From Microbacterium indicum DSM 19969 (GTDB lineage: Bacteria; Actinomycetota; Actinomycetes; Actinomycetales; Microbacteriaceae): 64,000 bases of DNA. The position numbers and the translations under genes were made by a program. A model generated the notes under the pieces. That model was not told the origin of the DNA. It did no database searches and saw nothing but the letters and a program-made list of their open reading frames with translations. Numbering within the stretch: position 1 is the first letter of the stretch; every line of letters begins with the position of its first letter. Positions 19,826 to 31,085 of the stretch are shown piece by piece. The DNA lies in the NCBI RefSeq assembly GCF_000422385.1, contig NZ_AULR01000008.1, positions 54,972-118,971 on the forward strand, written 5' to 3'.

Positions 19826-19847
19826 CCGCCCCCGGTGCCGAGGGCGG
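19826..19847 (-). terminator. Hairpin terminator after AmaP-like gene
   Basis: CCGCCC (19826-19831) pairs with GGGCGG (19842-19847); the inner CGG/CCG can extend the stem with one mismatch. It lies between the AmaP-like stop (19876) and the csbD-like start (19799), closing the upstream five-gene unit. Confidence 0.55.
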
Positions 19848-19875
19848 TGGTCTGTGGTCATGCGTCGGCGGGTGA

Positions 19876-20493
19876 TTACGTCACCCGCGGCCGGTCTCCG
19901 GCCAGCCTCGAGCGGATCCCGGAGCGGATCGACACGAGCGCGGGTGCGTCGCGTCCCGTCAGGACCTCGAGGCTGTCGAGGAGCGCCGTCACCGCAGAGG
20001 CGACGGCGGCGGGCGACGTGCCGCGGCGCGGCGTGACGCTCACGTGCAGCACGTCCTCACCCGCGACGGCCCTCGTGTCGACCCGGCACGCGAGGATGTC
20101 GCGGTCGCCGTCGAGCGACCGGGCGATCGCGTCGGACGCGAACCCCTGGCGGATCGTCACGGCGCCCTGCGCGCCCTCGCCCGGCTCGAACCGGGCGACG
20201 GATCCGCTCCTGCCCCCTCCGAGGCGCGCGACGACGACCAGGGCGAACACGACGACGAGCAGCAGCGCCGCGAGGAGCGCGAGGACGAACCAGCTCAGCG
20301 TCGTCGCCTCGGACACGCGGGTCGCATCGTGGGCGCGCCGCATCCACTCGATCGCGGCCGCGCCGCCGGCGGCCCAGGCGTCTCCCGCGGCCGGCCACGC
20401 CATCGCCGCGAGGGCCCCGGCGCCCGCCGCGAGGAGGAGCACGCCCGCGACCATCAGCACGACACGGTTCACCGCTCGGTTCGTGTCGTTCAT
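19876..20493 (-). CDS. AmaP-like alkaline-shock membrane anchor protein
   Basis: A 205-aa protein with two membrane helices in its first half (RVVLMVAGVLLLAAGAGALAA and LSWFVLALLAALLLVVVFALVVVA) separated by about 40 residues, then a soluble Asp23-like alpha/beta domain (QGAVTIRQGFASDAIARSL...ILACRVDT...VLHVSVTPRRG). This topology is that of AmaP, the anchor that tethers Asp23 to the membrane in staphylococci. It ends the five-gene asp23 unit, overlapping its neighbour by ATGA with a GAGGAGG site. The anchor role is inferred from topology and context. Confidence 0.7.
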   Translation of the reverse strand: MNDTNRAVNRVVLMVAGVLLLAAGAGALAAMAWPAAGDAWAAGGAAAIEWMRRAHDATRVSEATTLSWFVLALLAALLLVVVFALVVVARLGGGRSGSVARFEPGEGAQGAVTIRQGFASDAIARSLDGDRDILACRVDTRAVAGEDVLHVSVTPRRGTSPAAVASAVTALLDSLEVLTGRDAPALVSIRSGIRSRLAGDRPRVT

Positions 20494-21062
20494 CGCGCGG
20501 CCTCCTCGCCACCGGGCCGCAGAACGCGCACCCGCACACTGACGCTGGGTGTCAGATCGTACTCGTCGAGCTCCGCCTCCGCGACCGCTCGGACCGACGC
20601 CCTCTCCAGCTGCTGCCCCGGCTCGGGCCGCACCGTCACGTCGGCCTGGCGGTGCCCGACGCCGACGACCACCGCGCCGGGGGAGAGATCCATCTCGCGC
20701 CTCACGCGCTCCGCGAGCGACGACGCGATCACGGCGTTGTCGGCGAGCACGGCCCGCGAGGCGCGGCCGATCGCGTGCTTCGGCCGCCGTCCGGGGCTCG
20801 CGGCCAGCCAGATCAGGACGATCCCCGCGAGAGCCGCGACGGCGCCCAGCGCGGCGAACCGCGTGCTCGGCAGCCGCTCGAGCCACGCGAGCGCGTGCCC
20901 CGGCGACACGAGCAGCGGGTCGGCGCCCGAGAGCGCCAGCGCGATCTCGACCCCGACGTACGCCGCGGCGAGCGCGGCGGCAACCAGCACGACGACGGCC
21001 GCGGCCGTGCGCGGCGAGTGCGTCTCGCGGCGCACGACGCGCCTCAGCACTGCGTCCGACAC
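20490..21062 (-). CDS. DUF6286-type membrane protein of Asp23 locus
   Basis: A 190-aa protein with a basic start, two membrane helices (about 19-45 and 70-90: AAAVVVLVAAALAAAYVGVEIALAL, FAALGAVAALAGIVLIWLAAS) and a C-terminal soluble domain (AVIASSLAERVRREMDLSPGAVVVGVGHRQADVTVRP). It matches the actinobacterial DUF6286 proteins that accompany Asp23 genes. It is adjacent to the upstream Asp23-like gene without a gap, and its stop overlaps the AmaP-like ATG. It probably works with AmaP at the membrane; no biochemical role is known. Confidence 0.7.
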   Translation of the reverse strand: MSDAVLRRVVRRETHSPRTAAAVVVLVAAALAAAYVGVEIALALSGADPLLVSPGHALAWLERLPSTRFAALGAVAALAGIVLIWLAASPGRRPKHAIGRASRAVLADNAVIASSLAERVRREMDLSPGAVVVGVGHRQADVTVRPEPGQQLERASVRAVAEAELDEYDLTPSVSVRVRVLRPGGEEAAR

Positions 21063-21434
21063 CTATCTCACCCTCTTCCTCGGAGGAACGATCGCGCCCG
21101 TGATCGCGACGGAGACCCGCCGGATCTCCCTGCCCGTCAGCCGCGCGAGCGTGTCCGCGAGCGACGACTGCACGGCCCGCGCGCGGTCGGGGATCGGGGT
21201 CGCGGCCCTGACGGCGTCCGCGTCGGACAGGTCGGGGATCGGGAACCGCGCGGAGACCCGCACGGAGAGCCCGCCCGCCCACTCGGAGACCTCGGTCGAG
21301 ACCTCGTCCCGCGCGACCCCGATGGCGGCCGCCGACGCCTCCCTGACGACGGCGTCGACGACGCGCTCCCGCACCCGCACGACCCCGTGCGGGAGGGCGG
21401 GGCGCGCCGGCGGCGGGGCGACCGCGGTGCTCAC
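21063..21434 (-). CDS. Asp23/Gls24-like protein (123 aa)
   Basis: A soluble 123-aa protein with a Pro/Ala-rich start, then VVRVRERVVDAVVREASAAAIGVARDEVSTEVSEWAGG-type helix and strand, LSVRVSARFPIPD, a helix SLADTLARLTGREIRRVSVAI and a basic end. The layout is that of a divergent Asp23 domain. The start overlaps the DUF2273 gene's stop (ATGA), and its own stop abuts the next start. It lacks the acidic tail of the first Asp23 protein and may be a partner subunit. Confidence 0.65.
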   Translation of the reverse strand: MSTAVAPPPARPALPHGVVRVRERVVDAVVREASAAAIGVARDEVSTEVSEWAGGLSVRVSARFPIPDLSDADAVRAATPIPDRARAVQSSLADTLARLTGREIRRVSVAITGAIVPPRKRVR

Positions 21435-21622
21435 GACGAGGTCCGCCTGCCGGTCAGCGCCCCCGCGAGGGCGCGCAGATCCAGCTGGCCCGACACGACG
21501 CGGCCCACGAGGGCGCCGATCGCCATCGCGAGCGCGACGAGCAGGAACCCCCAGAACCCGAACGTCAGCGCCACGACGGCCAGGATCGTGCCGACGAGGG
21601 CGCCCGTCAGCGTGGCGTTCAT
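21431..21622 (-). CDS. DUF2273-family small membrane protein
   Basis: A 63-aa protein with two hydrophobic helices (TLTGALVGTILAVVALTFGFWGFLLVALAMAIGALVGRVV) and a hydrophilic C-terminus GQLDLRALAGALTGRRTSS. The turn F-G-F-W-G and small size match DUF2273, which is regularly found between asp23 and amaP in Gram-positive genomes. It overlaps both neighbours by 4 nt. Confidence 0.85.
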   Translation of the reverse strand: MNATLTGALVGTILAVVALTFGFWGFLLVALAMAIGALVGRVVSGQLDLRALAGALTGRRTSS

Positions 21623-22110
21623 GAGACGCGGGACTCGTCGTCGCCGTCGTCCGCGTCGTCGCTCGGCAGGTGCACGTCGTTCACGTCGACGTTCACCTCG
21701 ACGACCTGCAGCCCGACGAGGCGGGTGATGGCGTCGGCCACGGCCGCGCGGACGTTCTGAGCGACGTCCTGGATCGGCGTCGGGTAGTCGACGACGATCG
21801 TGATGTCGGCGGCCGCCTGCGTCTCGCCGACCTCGACCTTCACGCCCTGCGTGAGGTCGGTCGCGTTGACGGCATCGCGGATCGCGCCGAGCGCGCGGGC
21901 GCCGCCGCCGCCGAGCGCGTGCACGCCGGAGACCTCGCGCGCCGCGATACCGGCGATCTTCGCCACGACGTCCTCGGCGATCGTCGTGCGCCCCTCCGAC
22001 GCGCCCTCGGGCGAGACGGCCGCCTGGCCGCTCGCCGTCGCCTTGTCGACGCGCGGTGCGCGCGCGGCGTTCGTCGTCGCGTTCGTCGTGTTCGTCTCGT
22101 CCGCGGTCAT
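21619..22110 (-). CDS. Asp23/Gls24-family envelope stress response protein
   Basis: The first gene of the locus and the clearest Asp23 protein (163 aa). It has a Thr/Ala-rich N-terminal tail, then GRTTIAEDVVAKIAGIAAREVSGVHALGGGG, GVKVEVGETQAAADITIVVDYPTPI, QNVRAAVADAITRLVGLQVVEVNVDVNDVHLP and an acidic tail DDADDGDDE. This follows canonical Asp23, an abundant membrane-associated stress protein. The start is set by a GGAGGTGG site 6-8 nt before ATG 22110; the ATG at 22125 lies within that site. An inverted repeat 50 nt upstream (22161-22180) may be its operator. Confidence 0.92.
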   Translation of the reverse strand: MTADETNTTNATTNAARAPRVDKATASGQAAVSPEGASEGRTTIAEDVVAKIAGIAAREVSGVHALGGGGARALGAIRDAVNATDLTQGVKVEVGETQAAADITIVVDYPTPIQDVAQNVRAAVADAITRLVGLQVVEVNVDVNDVHLPSDDADDGDDESRVS

Positions 22111-22160
22111 CGGAACCACCTCCATGTTCAGCGGCGCGGCCCCTCGGCCGTGCCATCCGG

Positions 22161-22180
22161 AGAGCGTCGGACAACGCTCT
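22161..22180. promoter_or_regulatory. Inverted repeat upstream of asp23-type operon
   Basis: AGAGCGT (22161-22167) and ACGCTCT (22174-22180) form a perfect 7-bp dyad with a 6-nt spacer, 51 nt upstream of the Asp23 start and within the 164-nt gap shared with the divergent nadE gene. It could be a repressor site or a 5'-UTR hairpin. Confidence 0.4.
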
Positions 22181-22274
22181 ACAGGGGAAGACGGATCGAG
22201 CGCGCGGATCGTCACAGATCCGTTCCGACGGATTCGGGGGCGATCACGCGCGGCCTCGGTGACAGACTGGGGGC

Positions 22275-24341
<2,067 letters not shown>

Positions 24342-24374
24342 CGTCCAGCGGAGAATCGCCGCTAGCATCGTGTT

Positions 24375-24391
24375 TGTTGCCAAGTGCAACA
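24375..24391. promoter_or_regulatory. TGTTGC-N5-GCAACA dyad upstream of GH120 gene
   Basis: TGTTGCCAAGTGCAACA is a perfect 6-bp dyad with a 5-nt spacer. TAGCAT (24363-24368) just upstream fits a -10 box, which would put the dyad at the transcription start, where a repressor would block transcription. The regulator is not in the window. Confidence 0.5.
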
Positions 24392-24422
24392 TAAAGTTCG
24401 ATGACGAGCGAGGCGAGGAACG

Positions 24423-26384
24423 ATGACGACTTTCCATGTGGCCACGACGGGCTCCGACCTGGCGGAGGGCGGCGCCGACGCGCCCTTCCGGACGATCGGG
24501 AGGGCGGCCCGCGTCGCGATGCCGGGCGACGCCGTCGAGGTGCACGAGGGCGTGTACCGCGAGTGGGTGCGCCCCGCGCGCGGCGGGCGCGATGACAGGC
24601 GCCGTATCACCTACGCGGCGGCAGCCGGCGAGCACGTGCGGATCACGGGATCCGAGCGCGTCACGGGGTGGACAGCGGAGGGATCCGGAGTCTGGTCGGT
24701 GCGCGTGCCGAACGCGCTCTTCGGCGACTGGAACCCCTTCGCCGAGGAGGTCGCGGGGGACTGGGTCGTTCCGTCGGCCGACGCGCCGACGCGGCACCTC
24801 GGCGACGTCTACCTGAACGGCCGTGGGTTCTACGAGGCCGCGAGCCGCGCCGAGCTCGACGACGCGGGGATCCGCACCGAGGTCCTCGACGACTGGACGG
24901 GAACCGTCGACGCGGTGCGCGACCCGGATCAGACCCGCTTCCGCTGGTTTGCGGAGGTGGGCGAGGGCGAGACGACGATCTGGGCGGCATTCCACGACGT
25001 CGACCCGAACGCGGAGCTCGTCGAGATCAACGTGCGCCGCCAGGTCTTCTCGCCCGAGGCGCACGGCGTCGACTTCATCACCGTGCGGGGCTTCGAGCTC
25101 GCGCAGGCGGCGACGCCCTGGGCGCCCCCGACCGCCGACCAGCCGGGCCTCATCGGCCCGAACTGGGCGAGGGGATGGATCATCGAGGGCAACGACATCC
25201 ACGACGCCAAGTGCTCGGCCGTGAGCCTCGGCAAGGAGCGCTCGACGGGGCACGACTTCGCGACGGAGCGCCGCGACAAGCCCGGCTACCAGTACCAGCT
25301 CGAGTCGGTGTTCTCGGCCCGCCAGATCGGCTGGGACGCCGAGCACATCGGGTCGCACATCGTGCGCGACAACCGGATCCACGACTGCGGCCAGAACGCC
25401 GTCGTCGGCCACCTCGGGGCCGTGTTCTCGACCATCGAGCGCAACCGGATCTGGAACATCGCGATCAAGCGCGAGTTCTTCGGCCACGAGATCGCGGGCA
25501 TCAAGCTGCACGCCGCGATCGACGTCGTGATCGCCGGCAACCGGATCCACGACTGCTCGCTCGGCATCTGGCTCGACTGGCAGACGCAGGGGACCCGGAT
25601 CACGCGCAACGCGCTCTACGCGAACAGCCGCGACCTCTTCGTCGAGGTCAGCCACGGGCCCTACGTCGCCGACCACAACCTGTTCGCCTCGCGGGCCTCC
25701 CTCGAGGTGTTCAGCCAGGGCGGGGCCTTCCTCAACAACCTCGTCGCGGGGACCGTCGCGGTCGAGCCGGTCGTCGAGCGCCCGACGCCCTACCACCGGC
25801 CGCACAGCACCCAGGTCGCGGGATACGCGGCGATCCTCGGCGGGGACGACCGCTGGATCGGCAACCTCTTCCTCGCGGGCGACGGCCAGCCGGCCTACGG
25901 CGCGGGCTCGCGTCGCAGCCCCGAGCCCGGAACGGCGGCCTACGACGGCCACCCCCAGAGCATGGACGAGTACCTCGAGCGGGTCGACGATCCGAGCCTG
26001 GGCGACCACGAGCGCTTCGCCGGCGTCGAGCAGCCCGTCTACCTGCGCGACAACGTGTACGCGGCGGGGGCGCGCGCCTACGCGGGCGACGCCGCGTCGG
26101 CGCGGCTCGACGCCGACCCCGTCGTCGCGGTGCGCGAGGAGGGCGAGGAGACGGTCGTCGAGATCGAGCTCCCCGCGGGGTTCGCGCCCGACGCCGTCGG
26201 CGTCGTGACGGGCGACGACCTCGAGCCCGTGCGCTTCGTCGGCGCGCAGTTCGAGGATCCCGACGGTTCGCCGATCGCGGCCGATCGCGATCTCACGGGA
26301 GCGCGGAAGGATCGGGGCGCGGCATACCCGGCTGGGCCGTTCGCCGCGCTCGCGGCGGGGCGGAACGCGATCCGCTTCGTGTGA
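24423..26384 (+). CDS. GH120-family beta-xylosidase (right-handed beta-helix)
   Basis: The 653-aa protein follows GH120 beta-xylosidases along its whole length: FHVATTGSD at the start, EVHEGVYREWVRPARGG, then LGDVYLNGRGFYE, ATPWAPPTADQPGLIGPNW, IGSHIVRDNRIHDCGQNAVVGHLGG-like repeats and LGIWLDWQTQGTRITRN. The likely nucleophile D385 and acid/base E408 (FVEVSHGPY) are 23 residues apart, as in characterised GH120 enzymes. It hydrolyses xylo-oligosaccharides. No signal peptide is present, so it acts in the cytosol on imported oligomers. A GAGGCGAGGAA site precedes ATG 24423, unlike the leaderless neighbours. A repressor-like dyad covers the promoter. No xylan transporter is adjacent. Confidence 0.9.
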   Translation: MTTFHVATTGSDLAEGGADAPFRTIGRAARVAMPGDAVEVHEGVYREWVRPARGGRDDRRRITYAAAAGEHVRITGSERVTGWTAEGSGVWSVRVPNALFGDWNPFAEEVAGDWVVPSADAPTRHLGDVYLNGRGFYEAASRAELDDAGIRTEVLDDWTGTVDAVRDPDQTRFRWFAEVGEGETTIWAAFHDVDPNAELVEINVRRQVFSPEAHGVDFITVRGFELAQAATPWAPPTADQPGLIGPNWARGWIIEGNDIHDAKCSAVSLGKERSTGHDFATERRDKPGYQYQLESVFSARQIGWDAEHIGSHIVRDNRIHDCGQNAVVGHLGAVFSTIERNRIWNIAIKREFFGHEIAGIKLHAAIDVVIAGNRIHDCSLGIWLDWQTQGTRITRNALYANSRDLFVEVSHGPYVADHNLFASRASLEVFSQGGAFLNNLVAGTVAVEPVVERPTPYHRPHSTQVAGYAAILGGDDRWIGNLFLAGDGQPAYGAGSRRSPEPGTAAYDGHPQSMDEYLERVDDPSLGDHERFAGVEQPVYLRDNVYAAGARAYAGDAASARLDADPVVAVREEGEETVVEIELPAGFAPDAVGVVTGDDLEPVRFVGAQFEDPDGSPIAADRDLTGARKDRGAAYPAGPFAALAAGRNAIRFV

Positions 26385-26446
26385 CGCCGCGCCCGGCCGC
26401 GCGGTCGCCCCGTTCGCCTGTCAGGGGTGCCGCATACCGTTGAGGC

Positions 26447-29400
26447 ATGCGCATCATCCGCGATTCGAACCGCCTCGTCTGGAGCGCGAGCGACCTCAAG
26501 GCCGCCGCCGAGTGCGAGTTCGCGTGGCTGCGCCAGATCGACGCCAAGCTCGGCCGGTGCGCCGCCGTCGACGAGCCCGACGACCCGATGCTCGAGAGGG
26601 CCGCCGCGCTCGGCGACGCGCACGAGGCGCGCCAGCTCGCGGCGTATCGCGCCGAGCACGCCGACGCCGTCGTCGAGATCGAGCGGGTCTCGTCGGCGTC
26701 GTCGGCGCTCGCCGCCGCCGTCGACGAGACGAACGCGGCGCTCGCCGATCCCGCGGTGCGGGTCGTGTTCCAGGCGGCCTTCTCTGCCGACGACTTCGTG
26801 GGCTTCGCCGACTTCCTCGTGCGCGACGACGCGGGGGCTTGGCGCGTGCAGGACACGAAGCTCGCGCGCACTCCGCGCGTCACGGCGCTCATGCAGCTCG
26901 CGGCATACGTCGACCGTCTCGATGCGCTGGGTGTTCCGCGCGCCGACGAGGTCGACCTCCTCCTCGGCGACGGCACCACCTCGACGCACGACGTCGCCGA
27001 CCTGCTCCCGCTGTTCTCGGCGCGCCGAGACCGCCTGCGGGCGCTCGTCGCCGACCGCGCCATCGGCGACCCGATCCCGGCGATCGCGTGGGGCGATCCG
27101 CGGGGCGATCTCGACGTGCGCGCGTGCGGCCGATGCGCCGAGTGCGAGGCGCAGGTCGTCGAGCGGCGCGACGTCCTGCTCGTCGCGGGCATGCGGCCGC
27201 AGCAGCGCACCCGACTGCGCGACGCCGGCATCGCGACGATCGACGCGCTCGCCGCGGCTTCGGAGGCGCCCGCGCGCATGAGCGAGGAGGCCTTCGCGGG
27301 CCTCCGCTCGCAGGCCCGGCTGCAGATCGCGTCCGAGGGACGCGCGGTGCCCGAGTGGCAGGTGCAGAACCCGCACGCGCTCGGATCCATGCCGCGCCCG
27401 GACATGGGCGACATCTTCTTCGACTTCGAGGGCGACCCGCTGCACGCCGAGCCCGGGGTCGACGGCCGGCCGGCGTGGGGCATCGACTACCTCTTCGGGT
27501 GGGTCGACATCCGCGAGCAGTACTCGTCGATCTGGGCGCACGACCTCGCCGCCGAGCGCGAGGCCCTCGAGCGGTTCTGCGAGTTCGTCGCGCAGCGCCG
27601 GAGCGCGAGCCCCCGCATGCACATCTACCACTACGCGCCGTACGAGCCCGTCCACCTCGCGGCGATGGCGGCGCGGCACGGGGTGTGCGAGGCCGAGGTC
27701 GACGCGATGCTGCGCGACGAGCTCTTCGTCGACCTGTACCCCGTCGTCAAGCACGCCCTGCGGGTGGGATCCCGCTCGTACTCGATCAAGAAGCTCGAGC
27801 CGCTCTACATGGGCGACGAGGTGCGCACTCAGAGCGTCCAGAAGGGCGACGACTCGATCGTGCGCTACGTCGAGGCGCGCGAGCTGATCGCGGGCGGGCG
27901 CGCCGACGCGGGGCAGGCGATCCTCGACGACCTCGCCGACTACAACCGCTACGACTGCGTGTCGACGCGGCGCCTGCGCGACTGGCTCGTCGAGCGCGCC
28001 CGCGAGACGGGGGCCGTTCCGGCCGCCCCCGACGACGCGCTCGGCCAGCCCTACGAGCCGTCGCTCGAGGCCGAGTCGCTCGTGCGGCGCGCAGGCGATC
28101 CCGACCTCGCGCCGAGCGACGCCATGGCGCTGCGGCTCGCGGCCGCGGCGATCGACTACTACCCGCGCGAGGCGAAGGGCTTCTGGCAGGCGCACTTCGA
28201 GCGCCTCCGGGAGCCGGCGTCGCTGTGGGCCGACGCGCGCGAGGTCATGCTCGTCGACGCGCGCGCGTCGTCGATCGCGAGCGAGTGGAGCGGAGGGCGC
28301 CGGCGGCTCGAGCTGCGCGGCGACCTCGCCCCGGGAAGCCGCCTCACGGTCGGATCGCGCCCGTTCCTGCTCTACGCGGCTCCGGCGCCCTTCGCGAACG
28401 ACGCGTCCGAGCGGTGGATCCACGTGCCGCGCCCCGCGACGGTCGTCGAGGTCTTCGAGGGCGGGGCCCTCGTCGAGGAGACGGCGGCGGGCGAGACGTG
28501 GCGCGAGCTGCCCGTCGCCATGACGCCGCCGTCTCCGCCGCCCGCCGGGCGCATGCAGACCGCGATCCGCGAGTGGTCGACGAGCATCCTCCGGGCCGCG
28601 ACGGCCGTGGGCGAGACCGACGGCGCGTTCCCGATCGACCCCGCGACCGACATCCTCCGCGGGCTCGGCGCCGCGCACCACTCGGGCCGCGTCGTGTCGA
28701 CGGCGATCGGCAGCGACGCCGAGGCGATCGTGTTCTCGCTCCTGTCGGTTCCCACCTACCTCGCGGTCCAGGGTCCTCCGGGCACGGGCAAGACCTACGT
28801 GGGGGCGCACGTGATCGCGCGCCTCGTGAACGAGCACGGGTGGAAGGTCGGCGTCGTCGCCCAGTCGCACGCCGTCGTCGAGAACATGCTCGACAGGGTC
28901 GTGCGCGCGGGCACCCCGCGCGAGCTCGTCGGCAAGTCGCTGCGCGGCGGCGCCGAGCCGACGGGGCGCGAGGCGTTCACGGTCGTGAGGAAGCAGGCGA
29001 TCGCGGGCTTCCAGCAGTCGAAGCTGCGCGGATACGTCGTCGGCGGCACGGCGTGGGACTTCGCGAACGAGACGCGGGTCGCGCGGCGCTCGCTCGACCT
29101 CCTGGTCGTCGACGAGGCCGGGCAGTTCTCGCTCGCGCCGATGATCGCGGTCTCGATGGCCGCGCGCCGCCTGCTGCTGCTCGGCGACCCGCGGCAGCTG
29201 CCGCAGGTCAGCCAGGCCGTGCACCCGGCCCCCGTCAACACCTCGGCGCTCGGGTGGCTCATGCAGGACGACCCCGTGCTCTCGCCCGAGAACGGCTACT
29301 TTCTCGCGCAGAGCTGGCGCATGCACCCGGCGGTCTCGCGCCCCGTCTCCGAGCTCTCGTACGCGGGCCGCCTCCGCTCGCGGCCGGGCGCCGAGCTGCG

Positions 29401-29947
29401 GTCGGTCGCGGGGGTCGAGCCCGGGCTGCACCCCGTTCCCGTGCGGCATCGCGGCAACGCGACCGATTCGCCCGAGGAGGCCTCCGCTGTGGTGGGCATC
29501 GTGCGCGACGTCGTGGGGCGCGCCTTCGTCGACATCGACATCGACGACGAACAGGTCGCGACGGCGCTCGATCCGCGGCCGCTCACGCAGGCCGATGTGA
29601 TCGTCGTCGCGCCCTACAACGCGCAGCAGCAGCTCGTCGAGCGCGAGCTCGCGCGGGCCGGGTTCCCCGAGGTACGCGTCGGCACCGTCGACCGCTTCCA
29701 GGGGCAGGAGGCCGCCGTCGCGATCATGACGCTCGCCGCGTCATCGGGCCGCGACGCGCCGCGCGGGCCCGACTTCCTGCTGCTCGAGAACCGGCTCAAC
29801 GTCGGCATCAGCCGCGCGAAGGTTGCGGCCTACCTCGTGCACAGCCCCGCGCTCGTCGACGACCTGCCGATGCGCGCCGAGTCGGTCGCGCGGCTCAGCG
29901 CCTTCAGCAGGCTCGTCGCGCGGCCGGCCGCTCAGACCGTGCCGTAG
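26447..29947 (+). CDS. TM0106-family RecB-like nuclease fused to SF1 helicase
   Basis: A 1166-aa protein. Residues 1-300 are the RecB-like PD-(D/E)XK region with a cysteine set (CEFAWL near the start, [13 protein letters not shown] at about 225-238) that could hold an Fe-S cluster. About 320-500 is an RNase H-like exonuclease segment ([10 protein letters not shown]326/E328; [17 protein letters not shown]). About 770-1150 is a Dna2/Upf1-type SF1 helicase with Walker A GPPGTGKT (K782), [10 protein letters not shown] (D889/E890), [19 protein letters not shown] and [15 protein letters not shown] 12 nt before the ATG indicates a leaderless mRNA. Its 3' end overlaps the convergent upp gene by 16 nt. 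DNA repair or processing is likely, but the substrate is unknown. Confidence 0.9.
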   Translation: MRIIRDSNRLVWSASDLKAAAECEFAWLRQIDAKLGRCAAVDEPDDPMLERAAALGDAHEARQLAAYRAEHADAVVEIERVSSASSALAAAVDETNAALADPAVRVVFQAAFSADDFVGFADFLVRDDAGAWRVQDTKLARTPRVTALMQLAAYVDRLDALGVPRADEVDLLLGDGTTSTHDVADLLPLFSARRDRLRALVADRAIGDPIPAIAWGDPRGDLDVRACGRCAECEAQVVERRDVLLVAGMRPQQRTRLRDAGIATIDALAAASEAPARMSEEAFAGLRSQARLQIASEGRAVPEWQVQNPHALGSMPRPDMGDIFFDFEGDPLHAEPGVDGRPAWGIDYLFGWVDIREQYSSIWAHDLAAEREALERFCEFVAQRRSASPRMHIYHYAPYEPVHLAAMAARHGVCEAEVDAMLRDELFVDLYPVVKHALRVGSRSYSIKKLEPLYMGDEVRTQSVQKGDDSIVRYVEARELIAGGRADAGQAILDDLADYNRYDCVSTRRLRDWLVERARETGAVPAAPDDALGQPYEPSLEAESLVRRAGDPDLAPSDAMALRLAAAAIDYYPREAKGFWQAHFERLREPASLWADAREVMLVDARASSIASEWSGGRRRLELRGDLAPGSRLTVGSRPFLLYAAPAPFANDASERWIHVPRPATVVEVFEGGALVEETAAGETWRELPVAMTPPSPPPAGRMQTAIREWSTSILRAATAVGETDGAFPIDPATDILRGLGAAHHSGRVVSTAIGSDAEAIVFSLLSVPTYLAVQGPPGTGKTYVGAHVIARLVNEHGWKVGVVAQSHAVVENMLDRVVRAGTPRELVGKSLRGGAEPTGREAFTVVRKQAIAGFQQSKLRGYVVGGTAWDFANETRVARRSLDLLVVDEAGQFSLAPMIAVSMAARRLLLLGDPRQLPQVSQAVHPAPVNTSALGWLMQDDPVLSPENGYFLAQSWRMHPAVSRPVSELSYAGRLRSRPGAELRSVAGVEPGLHPVPVRHRGNATDSPEEASAVVGIVRDVVGRAFVDIDIDDEQVATALDPRPLTQADVIVVAPYNAQQQLVERELARAGFPEVRVGTVDRFQGQEAAVAIMTLAASSGRDAPRGPDFLLLENRLNVGISRAKVAAYLVHSPALVDDLPMRAESVARLSAFSRLVARPAAQTVP

Positions 29948-30564
29948 AGGCGGTCGCCCGCGTCGCCGAGGCCGGGCACGATGTAGCCCTTCTCGTTGAG
30001 CCCGTCGTCCATCGCGCCGAGCACGAGCTTGACGTCGCGGTCGCCGACGAGGGTGTCGATCGCCCGCACGCCCTCGGGCGTGCCGAGCAGGCACACGGCC
30101 GTGACGTCGGTCGCGCCGCGGTCGAAGAGGAACTTGATCGCGGCGGCGAGCGACCCGCCGGTCGCGAGCATCGGGTCGAGGACGAAGCACTGGCGGCCCT
30201 CGAGGTTCTCGGGAAGGCGCTCGGCGTAGGTCGAGGGTTTGAGCGTCGCCTCGTCGCGCACGATGCCGACGAAGCCCACCTCGGCCGTCGGGACGAGCTT
30301 GGTCATGCCCTCGAGCATGCCGAGGCCCGCGCGCAGGATCGGCACGACGAGCGGCTTCGGGTCGGCGATCCGCACACCCTTGGTCGTCGTGACCGGGGTC
30401 TGGATCTCGGTCTCCTCGACGCGCACCTCGCGGGTCGCCTCGTAGGCGAGCAGCGTCATCAGCTCTTCGGTCAGCTGGCGGAACACCGGCGAGGGCGTCT
30501 TCGCGTCGCGCAGGACGGTCAGCTTGTGGGTGATGAGCGGGTGGTCGGCAATGTGCACGCGCAT
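29932..30564 (-). CDS. upp: Uracil phosphoribosyltransferase
   Basis: A 210-aa type I phosphoribosyltransferase. It converts uracil and PRPP to UMP in pyrimidine salvage. Visible motifs are [19 protein letters not shown] at the start, [15 protein letters not shown], the PRPP loop [12 protein letters not shown] and the uracil-binding [16 protein letters not shown] end. Length is standard. TAGCCT (30572-30577) lies 13 nt before the ATG, giving a leaderless mRNA. It is divergent from tadA with 50 nt between start codons. Confidence 0.97.
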   Translation of the reverse strand: MRVHIADHPLITHKLTVLRDAKTPSPVFRQLTEELMTLLAYEATREVRVEETEIQTPVTTTKGVRIADPKPLVVPILRAGLGMLEGMTKLVPTAEVGFVGIVRDEATLKPSTYAERLPENLEGRQCFVLDPMLATGGSLAAAIKFLFDRGATDVTAVCLLGTPEGVRAIDTLVGDRDVKLVLGAMDDGLNEKGYIVPGLGDAGDRLYGTV

Positions 30565-30614
30565 GGTGTCCAGGCTACGGGAGAAAGTCGGACGGCACCC
30601 CGTACATTCGAGGC

Positions 30615-31076
30615 ATGACTCACGACCCGGGCGACGTCGACCTCATGCGCCGGGCGATCGCGCTCGCGCTCGAGGCCGGCGCCGCGGGCGAGGTGCCGGT
30701 CGGGGCGCTCGTCGTCGACGGCTCGGGCACCGTGATCGGGTCGGGCCGCAACCGCCGCGAGGAGACTCATGACCCGTCGGCGCACGCCGAGGTCCTCGCG
30801 ATGCGCGAGGCCGCCCGCGCGATCGGGGCATGGAACCTCGAGGGCTGCACCCTCGTGGTCACGCTCGAGCCGTGCCTCATGTGCGCCGGCGCGCTCCTCC
30901 AGTCGCGGATCTCGCGCCTCGTCTTCGGCGCCTGGGACGACAAGGCGGGCGCCGCGGGATCCCTCTACGACGTCGTCCGCGACCGCCGCCTGCCGTACCG
31001 CGCGGAGGTCGTCGGCGGCGTGCTCGAGGACGCCGCGCGCGCGCCGCTGACCGCGTTCTTCGAGGCGCGGCGGTAG
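30615..31076 (+). CDS. tadA: tRNA adenosine(34) deaminase
   Basis: A 153-aa zinc deaminase with H57-A-E59 ([15 protein letters not shown]) and C87-L-M-C90 ([17 protein letters not shown]), followed by [18 protein letters not shown] and a C-terminal [21 protein letters not shown] helix typical of TadA. It converts A34 to inosine in tRNA-Arg(ACG) and is essential in most bacteria. TACATT at 30603-30608 is 12 nt upstream of the ATG (leaderless). A hairpin covers the convergent junction with modC. Confidence 0.95.
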   Translation: MTHDPGDVDLMRRAIALALEAGAAGEVPVGALVVDGSGTVIGSGRNRREETHDPSAHAEVLAMREAARAIGAWNLEGCTLVVTLEPCLMCAGALLQSRISRLVFGAWDDKAGAAGSLYDVVRDRRLPYRAEVVGGVLEDAARAPLTAFFEARR

Positions 31077-31085
31077 CGGCGCCTC
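31062..31085. terminator. Hairpin at tadA/modC convergent junction
   Basis: GAGGCGC (31062-31068) pairs with GCGCCTC (31079-31085) around a 10-nt loop. It spans the tadA stop and the first bases of the modC stop, so it could serve both strands. Confidence 0.5.
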
